Positions 35,453 to 42,113 of a stretch of DNA of 64,000 nucleotides are shown piece after piece. Each line of letters starts with the position of its first letter. The first letter of the stretch is position 1. Below the pieces are notes generated by a model. That model did no database searches and had not been told where the DNA came from. It worked only from the letters and a program-made list of their open reading frames with translations. The stretch is from Desulfoscipio sp. XC116 (lineage in GTDB: Bacteria > Bacillota > Desulfotomaculia > Desulfotomaculales > Desulfallaceae). The stretch is from positions 3,291,035-3,355,034 of the forward strand of contig NZ_CP156660.1 in the NCBI RefSeq assembly GCF_039851975.1, given 5' to 3'. A program made the position numbers and the translations under genes.

Positions 35453-35507
35453 ATTCCTGCGCCACACGATCAGCCCTGTCACCCGTTTGCCAACGGGCAG
35501 GGCCATT

Positions 35508-35700
35508 CCAAGCAGGTCTTCTGACTTGCGCCTATGGTAAAAAATTTCCTGCGGCCTACACCCTGCCTTCCCGGTTTCCCAGTGACCGACTTTCGTCGAC
35601 GGATGCGGCCTCGGCGCTCACAGCGGCGGTTCCGTCCGGGTTTTGCACCCGGTTCCCTATTCTTCCCCCGGGGCCGTACGCCCGGAGGGACACTTGAAAC
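35508..35700 (-). promoter_or_regulatory. cobalamin (B12) riboswitch, minus strand
   Basis: Read on the minus strand: the conserved core GGTGCAAAACCCGGACGG then CCGCCGCTGTGA, and the B12 box AGTCAGAAGACCTGC at 35512-35526, in the correct order for an adenosylcobalamin-type aptamer. A terminator follows at 35412-35452 and then the secreted DUF4430-like gene. It should switch off the two surface-protein genes when corrinoid is plentiful. Confidence 0.93.
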
Positions 35701-35919
35701 GATATGCAATTTTTTAGGCAATTAATTGATTGCATAAAAGCCTTGGTAATATTTACTACAGTTTAGCACATTATTTTCTATATTTCCAATATCTTTTTTT
35801 GAAAAAACTAAAAATTTATCGGACAATTGTTTTTAATTTCTCCGGGGAGTATCCTTCATTAAATAATAATAGACAAGATAACTGCATAGTGTTAATATAC
35901 ATAATAATTAAATAATTTG

Positions 35920-36090
35920 TTCAGGCGCCTCCGGTTATGCCGGGGGTGAAAAGGGAACTCGGGTGCAAATCCCGGACGGTCCGGCCACTGTAAGTGGGAA
36001 ACAACCTTTCAAATGCCACTGGGTATTATATTAGCCCGGGAAGGCGGGAGGATGTGCTTTTTACCATGAGTCAGGAGACCTGCCTGGGCA
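35920..36090 (+). promoter_or_regulatory. cobalamin (B12) riboswitch, plus strand
   Basis: GGTGCAAATCCCGGACGGTC and GGCCACTGTAAGTGGG, then the B12 box AGTCAGGAGACCTGCC at 36069-36084, form a typical cobalamin aptamer. A terminator follows at 36168-36205, and then cbiZ. It lies back to back with the minus-strand copy, about 220 bp apart. Confidence 0.95.
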
Positions 36091-36167
36091 AAGAATAAAG
36101 TATCGCCTTCCGTGGAAAGGTCAGGTGCTGACAGGGTGTGGACTTTAAGGTAGCATGCCTTTGGGAA

Positions 36168-36205
36168 GAACCCGGCTTTTACGGAAAAGCCGGGTTCTTA
36201 TATTT
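36168..36205 (+). terminator. riboswitch-associated terminator (plus strand)
   Basis: GAACCCGGCTTTT pairs with AAAAGCCGGGTTC around a 4-nt loop, followed by TTATATTT. A further hairpin (TTCCCGGTG/CACCGGGAA, ~36308-36333) lies between it and cbiZ. Confidence 0.85.
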
Positions 36206-36502
36206 CCATGTGAACCTCCTCCGGGACGAGCCCGTGGGTTTTCAGAGGCAGGTTTTTATAAAGGCTTGATATATTTTTTAAAACCCTACTCTTTCTCTCC
36301 TTAATTATTCCCGGTGGGCAAGCTCACCGGGAACTTATTTCAAAGAAATTGTTGCCAACCGCTTGCCGCCGGGGCGGCGGTCATATGCGGCAACATATGG
36401 ATACAAGGCGGGATCATTTTCATACTGTGTCCGTAAGATGGGATGTTGTTTATGCAATTTACCCGAAAGGGTTGTAAAAAACGGCGAGTGGAGTGAGACT
36501 AA

Positions 36503-37222
36503 ATGCTTGAAGAACTTACCGCCTTCAACTCCGATGTTCCGATTAAAGGTATTAGATTTTATCTGGCGGGGGGGCGTACTTTTTTAATTGTTTCTCTGCG
36601 CCGGTTAAAGATTTTAAGCTCTACGGTCATGGAGGTGAAGCGAAAGCGGGTCAATTTTATTATAAGCCATACTGTGGGAAAAAAATTCACCAGTGACAAT
36701 CCGGCTGAATATCTTGCCTGTTTGGCTAAAAAGATGAATTTGGGTGAACAGGTTTTGGGTTTAATGACGGCGGTTGACGTTAGACACACGGTAATGAGTT
36801 CCGATACAAAACGAGGACTGGCGGTGGCCACACTCTGCGCGGCCGAGGTGGATCGTGCCTGTTCGGACGAAGGTGTTGCCGCTCAGACAAGCATAACCGC
36901 GCCGGGTGCAATTAACCTAGTGGTTCTGATTGACGGGAATCTGTCCGAGGCTGCCATGCTCAACGCCTTAATCACGGCTGCGGAAGCCAAAACAATGGCG
37001 GTGATGCGGTCCGGCATTCGCCTGCCTTACGGTACACCGGCCGCAGGCGCCACCAATGACGCCATCGTCATCGCTTGCACCGGAAGAGGAAAACCGCACC
37101 CCTATGCCGGGGCGGCAACCGACCTGGGATTCTTAATTGGACGGACGGTGTACCGGTCGGTAACTTGGGGTATCGGTGACTGCTTGGTCGCTAACGGTGC
37201 TGCCAGGCTGAAAGGATGCTAA
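36503..37222 (+). CDS. cbiZ: adenosylcobinamide amidohydrolase, 239 aa
   Basis: CbiZ cleaves the aminopropanol side chain of (pseudo)cobamides or cobinamide to adenosylcobyric acid, allowing salvage and lower-ligand remodelling. Family marks are LSSTVMEVK near residue 38, D-V-R-H near 90, PGAINLVVLIDGNLSEAAM near 138-157, AGATNDAIVIACTGRG near 183-198, and the YAGAATDLGFLIGRTV segment near 203-219. Length is normal. The ATG at 36503 has a GGAGTGAG site. It is preceded by a cobalamin riboswitch and terminator, as expected for corrinoid-repressed salvage. Cytoplasmic. Confidence 0.9.
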   Translation: MLEELTAFNSDVPIKGIRFYLAGGRTFLIVSLRRLKILSSTVMEVKRKRVNFIISHTVGKKFTSDNPAEYLACLAKKMNLGEQVLGLMTAVDVRHTVMSSDTKRGLAVATLCAAEVDRACSDEGVAAQTSITAPGAINLVVLIDGNLSEAAMLNALITAAEAKTMAVMRSGIRLPYGTPAAGATNDAIVIACTGRGKPHPYAGAATDLGFLIGRTVYRSVTWGIGDCLVANGAARLKGC

Positions 37223-37338
37223 GCTTGCCCTTGATACGGAAATGCGGATCCCCAAAAGCACAAGCGATATATGAGTTATTGCCGGAAAAAGCACAAAGTG
37301 TGTACTCTGAAGTATAAAACATTAATAGCGTTGGTTGA

Positions 37339-37380
37339 AGCCTCTCCCGTCTATAGAGGCGGGAGTCCTCCGGGCGAATT
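37339..37380 (-). repeat. partial IS200/IS605-end-like repeat, copy D
   Basis: On the minus strand GGACTCCCGCCTCTATAGAC followed by GGGAG has the same hairpin as the first block of copies A and C, again preceded by AATTC. Only the hairpin block is kept. Confidence 0.4.
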
Positions 37381-37381
37381 A

Positions 37382-37390
37382 TGATATAAT
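37382..37390 (+). promoter_or_regulatory. extended -10 promoter element of the radical SAM gene
   Basis: TGATATAAT (TG-N-TATAAT) lies about 30 bp before the start codon, with AGGAGGAATAGGT between. No convincing -35 element. It suggests transcription partly independent of the cbiZ riboswitch. Confidence 0.4.
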
Positions 37391-37420
37391 GAATATAAAA
37401 GTAATACAGGAGGAATAGGT

Positions 37421-38395
37421 ATGTCGATCCATAGTTTATTATCGTCCGCCAGGCACGGGAGGTTACTAAATAAGGATGAAGCAATTAAATTGCTAAACAT
37501 TGATTACCGGAGCGAAGACTTTTACGAATTAATTTCTACTGCAAATTACATTTCCCGCACTAAATTTAACAACAAAGGGCTGGTTTTTGCTCAAATAGGC
37601 ATAAATGCCGAACCCTGTTCCGTTAACTGCAAATTTTGCTCCATGGGGCGAGACCATTATTCTTTACCCGTTACTTGGAGGAAAAACGCTGCAGAGATAT
37701 TGTCGGAGCTGGAATTATTCATTGCCAATGGTATTAACGACCTTTTCTTAATGACCACCGCCGATTACCCGGTCAGTAGCTTTCTGGAAACTTCCCAAGT
37801 GATAAGAAAGCACTTGCCTGATCATATTAGATTTGTTGCCAATATAGGAGATTTTAATTTTGAAGCTGCCAGGAAGCTTAAAGAGGCGGGATTTACAGGT
37901 GCTTATCATATTAACCGATTAAGAGAAGGTATTGACACCACAATAAAGCCTGAAACCAGGATAAATACTCTCAATGCCATTCGTGACGCCGGTTTAGACT
38001 TATATTACTGTGTTGAGCCCATTGGTCCGGAACATACATATGATGAATTGGTGACCGAAATGCTTAGAGCAAGATACTATAATGCTCAAGTAATGGCCGT
38101 TATGCGACGTATACCGGTCAAAGGAACACCCTTGTATGATAAGGGACAAATTCCCGCCATAGAGTTAACTAAAATAGCTGCCGTTGCCGGGATCGTCACC
38201 CTTCCCCCAAGAGCCATGAATGCCCATGAAGTTACCCCCATGACGCTACTAGCCGGTGTGAACCAACTTTATGCGGAATATGGAGCCAATCCAAGGGATA
38301 CAGAATCTGAAACTGAAAAAAACAGGGGTTTCTCAGTTGAACGGGCTTGGCACATGTTATGGGAAGCAGGTTACGAAATTACTAAACAAAATTAA
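37421..38395 (+). CDS. BioB/HydE-like radical SAM protein, 324 aa
   Basis: Radical SAM enzyme with the [4Fe-4S] motif C66-x3-C70-x2-C73 (PCSVNCKFC). The N-terminal Leu-rich entry, the G-F-T-G-A-Y-H-I-N-R-L-R-E-G segment and the EVTPMTLLAGVNQLYAEYGANPRD end resemble the biotin-synthase (BATS) branch. It keeps none of the standard biotin synthase [2Fe-2S] ligand pattern I would expect, so it is probably not BioB. It follows cbiZ by ~200 bp, so a corrinoid-related role is possible but unproven. The ATG follows AGGAGGAATAGGT. Confidence 0.8.
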   Translation: MSIHSLLSSARHGRLLNKDEAIKLLNIDYRSEDFYELISTANYISRTKFNNKGLVFAQIGINAEPCSVNCKFCSMGRDHYSLPVTWRKNAAEILSELELFIANGINDLFLMTTADYPVSSFLETSQVIRKHLPDHIRFVANIGDFNFEAARKLKEAGFTGAYHINRLREGIDTTIKPETRINTLNAIRDAGLDLYYCVEPIGPEHTYDELVTEMLRARYYNAQVMAVMRRIPVKGTPLYDKGQIPAIELTKIAAVAGIVTLPPRAMNAHEVTPMTLLAGVNQLYAEYGANPRDTESETEKNRGFSVERAWHMLWEAGYEITKQN

Positions 38396-38502
38396 ACCTT
38401 TACACCTGCCTATATCCATCAACTTGATTCAAAAGCCCGGGCAGAGTCTAAATGTATGCGACATAATTTCACGTTTGTCTTTAAAGGGATGTGTAACTAC
38501 TC

Positions 38503-38685
38503 TTGAAAGCACAATCTTCGGCTGCGGGAAAAGCCATAAAAAAATCTTATGAGCCGGGAATATTTAAAATCAGCGGCGGGCAGGCCGCCAAAACCGCCGA
38601 CGGCTTTGTTCAATGGTATATCAATACCGACGGAGGGATTTTATATAACAAGAGGAGTTCAGCCGAGGTATATCTAGCCAGTTGA
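38503..38685 (+). CDS. short uncharacterised open frame, ~60 aa
   Basis: TTG-initiated frame with a weak ribosome-binding site (AAGGGATG, rather far away). The product has a core PGIFKISGGQAAKTADGFVQ then WYINTDGGILYNKR, which looks like real protein sequence, but I do not recognise it. It may be the tail of a decayed gene, lying just before repeat copy C. Confidence 0.3.
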   Translation: MKAQSSAAGKAIKKSYEPGIFKISGGQAAKTADGFVQWYINTDGGILYNKRSSAEVYLAS

Positions 38686-38689
38686 AGTG

Positions 38690-38800
38690 AACTCGTTCAG
38701 CTAAAGCCGAACTTCGGGGCTTCAGATGGGGATTCCACCCCATCTGAAGTGAAACTGGGAACTCCCACTTATAGAATTGGGAGTCTTGGAATTTGATAAA
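38690..38800 (-). repeat. IS200/IS605-end-like repeat, copy C (most complete)
   Basis: Read on the minus strand: AATTCCAAGACTCCCAATTC hairpin block, TTTCACTTCAGATGGGG/CCCCATCTGAAG palindrome, CCCCGAAGTTCGGCTTTAG, and AGCTGAACGAGTTCACTTC. It has all blocks found separately in copies A and B. No transposase gene is attached. Confidence 0.6.
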
Positions 38801-38880
38801 AACGGAATACTCTATTCATTAAACTAATAAAAGCTAAGCATTTCCATGACACTGGGGGGAATCTGCTTTATGCGACCTTG

Positions 38881-39594
38881 TCAGAGGACAGGACAGGGAT
38901 AAGTCCCCCCTGCGGTAAGCGCAAGCACACTTTTTTTCACTGTGTTTATATAAGCGCTGTCTTTACTTTGTTCTCTTCTAATGCGACTCTCAACCACACC
39001 GGCTATTTGGGCGGGACAGTTTTTCAGTATAAAAATTCTGTCAGCCATAAATACGGCTTCATCAATATTGTGAGTCACAAATATTATGGTAACGTCTGTC
39101 TTATCCCAAAGCTTTAACGTTTTTTCCATTATGTCATGTTTAATATTAATATCCAATGAACTGAAAGGCTCATCCATCAAAAGCAATTCCCCTTCATAAT
39201 TAAAAGCACGCGCTATAGCACAGCGTTGTCTCATACCCCCACTCAGTTGATGCGGATAATAGTTTTCAAAACCACAAAGTCCTACGTCTGAAATAAGCTT
39301 GTCGGTACTATTTTTTTCAGTATTTTCCCTCACGATCAGTATATTTTGAAACACCGTTTTCCATGGCAGAAGCCTGTCTTCCTGGAATATGCACCCTATC
39401 TTCTTACTCATGTTATTGACTTGTCCCGCATCCGGTTTTATTGTCCCGGATATTATATTCAACAAGGTAGTCTTCCCGCAACCGGATGGCCCGGTTATCG
39501 CCGTAATCTCTCCCCGTTTTATGCTAAGGGAAAAGTTCTTAAACACATCTCTGCCACCAAAGCTGATGTTTATGTCTTCAAGTGTTAAAATCAT
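38881..39594 (-). CDS. ABC transporter ATP-binding protein, NitT/TauT type, 237 aa
   Basis: ATPase of an uptake system. Walker A GPSGCGKTT near residue 35, Q-loop FQEDRLLPW near 78, signature LSGGMRQR near 122, Walker B LLLMDEPFSSLD near 140, H-loop VTHNIDEA near 175. The "EDRLLPW" Q-loop is typical of nitrate/sulfonate/taurine family importers. The ATG at 39594 follows GGGAG. It overlaps the permease gene by 17 bp. Last gene of the operon starting at 45992. Confidence 0.92.
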   Translation of the reverse strand: MILTLEDINISFGGRDVFKNFSLSIKRGEITAITGPSGCGKTTLLNIISGTIKPDAGQVNNMSKKIGCIFQEDRLLPWKTVFQNILIVRENTEKNSTDKLISDVGLCGFENYYPHQLSGGMRQRCAIARAFNYEGELLLMDEPFSSLDINIKHDIMEKTLKLWDKTDVTIIFVTHNIDEAVFMADRIFILKNCPAQIAGVVESRIRREQSKDSAYINTVKKSVLALTAGGTYPCPVL

Positions 39595-40354
39595 AGACAT
39601 CTCCCTTCGATTTGGCGTACTTTGTTTTAAATATACTTTGCAGCCCTTTGTCAAAAATATAATAAAGCAGCACCACATCGATAGTTAGAGCAAAAAGCCT
39701 TGCGGTGTTAATATTCAGGCGCGCATTGGTTATTTCAGCTCCTATCCCGGAGTTTGAACTAAGCACTTCGCCCATTATTACAAGCTTCCACCCTAAGCCA
39801 ATAATTATTTCAAGGCCGGATTTAAAAGGAGCTTTTAACGCAGGCAGTACTATATGCCGAAGTATTTTGAACTTTGAAAAGCCAAATATCCTGCCCATAT
39901 GCAATAGCTTTACATCAATATTCTTTATGCCCTCCATAACATTAATTATCATGACCGGAGCCGCGGCCATAAAGATTATAAAAATCGTGGCCTGTCCATT
40001 TACCCCAAACCATATTAGCGCCAGCGCCAGCCACGATATTGGCGGTACGGCCTGCAATATATTGATCAGCGGATTCAACAAATTCTTAAATCCCTCATTT
40101 GCCGCCGCAAAAAAACCGGCGGCACTTCCCACAACAACCGCCAACACAATGCCAATCAGCAACCGACCGATGGTTATAAGCACATCCAGGTAAAAATCTC
40201 TTGTCCCTAAAGTGCTAAAAAGCTCGATGAAAGTTTCCTGAGGGCTTGGGATCATCACCGGCGAATAAGCCAGTGATAACCCCTCCCATGCGGCAAGTAT
40301 AATTAATAGTGTCACCAAGCCGTATTTTTTACTTCCCGTAATAAAATGCTTCAT
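39578..40354 (-). CDS. ABC transporter permease, NitT/TauT type, 258 aa
   Basis: Inner-membrane permease with about six segments and the BPD_transp_1 EAA-like loop (GRIFGFSKFKILRHIVLPALKA near residues 160-180). The start at 40354 lies inside the end of the binding-protein gene, with GGAGG upstream, so translation is coupled. Partner of the ATPase and lipoprotein on either side. Confidence 0.92.
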   Translation of the reverse strand: MKHFITGSKKYGLVTLLIILAAWEGLSLAYSPVMIPSPQETFIELFSTLGTRDFYLDVLITIGRLLIGIVLAVVVGSAAGFFAAANEGFKNLLNPLINILQAVPPISWLALALIWFGVNGQATIFIIFMAAAPVMIINVMEGIKNIDVKLLHMGRIFGFSKFKILRHIVLPALKAPFKSGLEIIIGLGWKLVIMGEVLSSNSGIGAEITNARLNINTARLFALTIDVVLLYYIFDKGLQSIFKTKYAKSKGDVYDFNT

Positions 40355-41327
40355 CAGGCAGCTTGCCTCCTATGCATTGCACCTCGAAGCCGGATAAGAC
40401 ATTATAATATTTCTCCAGCTCTGCCTTTGCGTCAATTGCAGACTTATATTTGAGCGCAAGATTAGGCATAGCTTTTTCTATGAGCTCCTTTTTAAAACCA
40501 AGGTGTTTTTCCGCAAGAGCCCCGGCTTCTCCCGGATTCTCAACAGTCCACTTCAAAGCCTTCTCATATTCCGCCTGGAACTTATCCGCAAGCTCCCTAT
40601 GCTCGTTTATAAATTTGTCCTTGAACACTATTCCGGCATTGGGCAAATCAAATTCATCACCCTGTATCTTTCTCCATTCGCTACCGTAACCGGCTATTAT
40701 CCGTATATTATCTCCTTCACTTCTACCGGCCTGAATAAAGGGTTCGATATTAACAGCATTTTGAATTTTCCCTCCCTTTAGAAGCTGGGCTACTTCCGCA
40801 GGCGTTGAATATATCATTTCCACATCCTCGCCGGGGGTCAGACCCTTCTCTTGCAGCAAATATTTTGTTATCATATCGGGCGGCGCCCCTTTAAATGCTA
40901 TATAAACAGCCTTACCTCTAAGATCCGCCCAATCCTTGACCGCCGGATCGGAGCTGACGAGATAAATAACGCCCCACGTATTGACATTAGCAAGCTTTAT
41001 ATTGATTCCCTTGTTATAGAGCTGCGCACCCACGTTTACCGGCACCGCCATAATCGGATAGCTATCGTCTGAAGCCATGGCTATCATATTTTCAGTGCTC
41101 TCCCAAATGGCAAGCTCCAGCTTGACATTTCCACCCAGGGCATTGGTCTCCATCATTCTAAGCAGAGGAAGGGTTGGAGGAGCCTTCGGCATGCCCAGTT
41201 TCAATTCAATTGGTTCAGTTCCTTCATGACCTTCCTGCTTCTGCTCTGTATTGTCGGAATCGCCGCAGCCCGTGACCAAGGATAATATGATAAAAGCCAG
41301 AACAAGAATATACGGTAATCTTCTCAA
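40329..41327 (-). CDS. ABC transporter substrate-binding lipoprotein, NMT1/SsuA-like, 332 aa
   Basis: Lipoprotein signal with lipobox LVTGC (Cys ~21) and a Glu-rich linker, then an NMT1/TauA-type bilobed domain. Segments such as GMPKAPPTLPLLRMM, a WADLRGKAVYIA motif near residue 138 and a STPAEVAQLLKGG loop near 178 are typical of the family. Members bind nitrate, sulfonates, pyrimidine precursors or aromatic acids, so the substrate is open. The TTG start at 41327 overlaps the upstream cupin stop. It should act on the outside of the membrane. Confidence 0.88.
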   Translation of the reverse strand: MRRLPYILVLAFIILSLVTGCGDSDNTEQKQEGHEGTEPIELKLGMPKAPPTLPLLRMMETNALGGNVKLELAIWESTENMIAMASDDSYPIMAVPVNVGAQLYNKGINIKLANVNTWGVIYLVSSDPAVKDWADLRGKAVYIAFKGAPPDMITKYLLQEKGLTPGEDVEMIYSTPAEVAQLLKGGKIQNAVNIEPFIQAGRSEGDNIRIIAGYGSEWRKIQGDEFDLPNAGIVFKDKFINEHRELADKFQAEYEKALKWTVENPGEAGALAEKHLGFKKELIEKAMPNLALKYKSAIDAKAELEKYYNVLSGFEVQCIGGKLPDEAFYYGK

Positions 41328-41689
41328 CTTTTTCCCGCCCCTTCTTTTTGTGATTTCACTATCACAATCATCATTTTCGCCGGTTCCACCGCGTCAATAC
41401 TATGAGGCACATCTGCTGGGACAACTAAGGTTTGTCCTTCTTGAAGGGTAAATCTTCCGCTCTCTCCAAGGACAACCTCAACTCCGCCATCGTATATGTG
41501 CAGCATTGTATCACCGGGCATTGAGTAAGCGCTTATACCTTCCCCCCGGTCCAAGGCAAATAATGTAAGGCTAAAATCACCTCTCTGGACAAGAGTGCGG
41601 CTTACGACCCCGCCTTTTACACATTCAACTAAATTATTCAGCGCCAATGCCTCTTTATGATTTATATTTTTAATGTACTTGTCGTTCAT
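41324..41689 (-). CDS. small cupin protein, 121 aa
   Basis: Single-domain cupin. The first motif (GEGISAYSMPGDTMLHIYDGGVEVVLGE) lacks the usual H-x-H pair, and the second (L-V-V-P-A-D-V-P-H-S-I-D-A) keeps one His. Metal binding is therefore doubtful. It is a near relative of the next gene upstream, so the pair is a tandem duplication. It overlaps the binding-protein start by 4 bp. A sensing or ligand-binding role is possible. Confidence 0.82.
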   Translation of the reverse strand: MNDKYIKNINHKEALALNNLVECVKGGVVSRTLVQRGDFSLTLFALDRGEGISAYSMPGDTMLHIYDGGVEVVLGESGRFTLQEGQTLVVPADVPHSIDAVEPAKMMIVIVKSQKEGAGKS

Positions 41690-41703
41690 AAAATCTCCAC
41701 CTG

Positions 41704-42066
41704 CTATATATTTTCTTTTTGAGGCTTAACAACAATAAGCAGCATTTTGAATTTTTCTACAGCTTCCAACGCATGTGGTATATTTGCCGGCATAACCGCT
41801 GTTTCCCCCTCTTTTAATACAACCTCGACCTCTGTATCCATTCCAATGGTGACTCTGACACTTCCTTCCGTTATATATACCATTGCATCTCCGCTTGCGG
41901 AGTGGGTACTTAAGCCCTCTTCTTTATCAAAGGCAAATAGCGTGATAGTAAGATCATCCCTTTGTACCAATGTCTTGCTAATTACCCTGCCTTCCGAATA
42001 GTCCACCAACTCTTTCAGCTTTAAGACTTCCGCGAAGGGTATATTCTTTATAAATTTATCTTTCAT
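41704..42066 (-). CDS. small cupin protein, paralogue, 120 aa
   Basis: Paralogue of the protein at 41324-41689: shared K-x-I-K-N-I/N, L-V-Q-R-x-D, and V-x-P-A-x-I/V-P-H segments. Motif 1 has THSASGDAMVYITEGSVRVTIG with one His, and motif 2 ends in MPANIPHALEA. The start at 42066 follows GGAGGAACATGAA. The longer GTG frame to 42096 runs through the ribosome-binding site. It lies directly after the large activator gene. Confidence 0.82.
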   Translation of the reverse strand: MKDKFIKNIPFAEVLKLKELVDYSEGRVISKTLVQRDDLTITLFAFDKEEGLSTHSASGDAMVYITEGSVRVTIGMDTEVEVVLKEGETAVMPANIPHALEAVEKFKMLLIVVKPQKENI

Positions 42067-42113
42067 TTCATGTTCCTCCTCACATTTTCCAACCAATTAA
42101 TTACTTAAATTGT

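Noticed and set aside
37421-38395. HmdB or biotin synthase identity for the radical SAM protein
   Set aside because: The motif is CX3CX2C, not the CX5CX2C of HmdB, and BioB's second-cluster ligands and a biotin context are missing.
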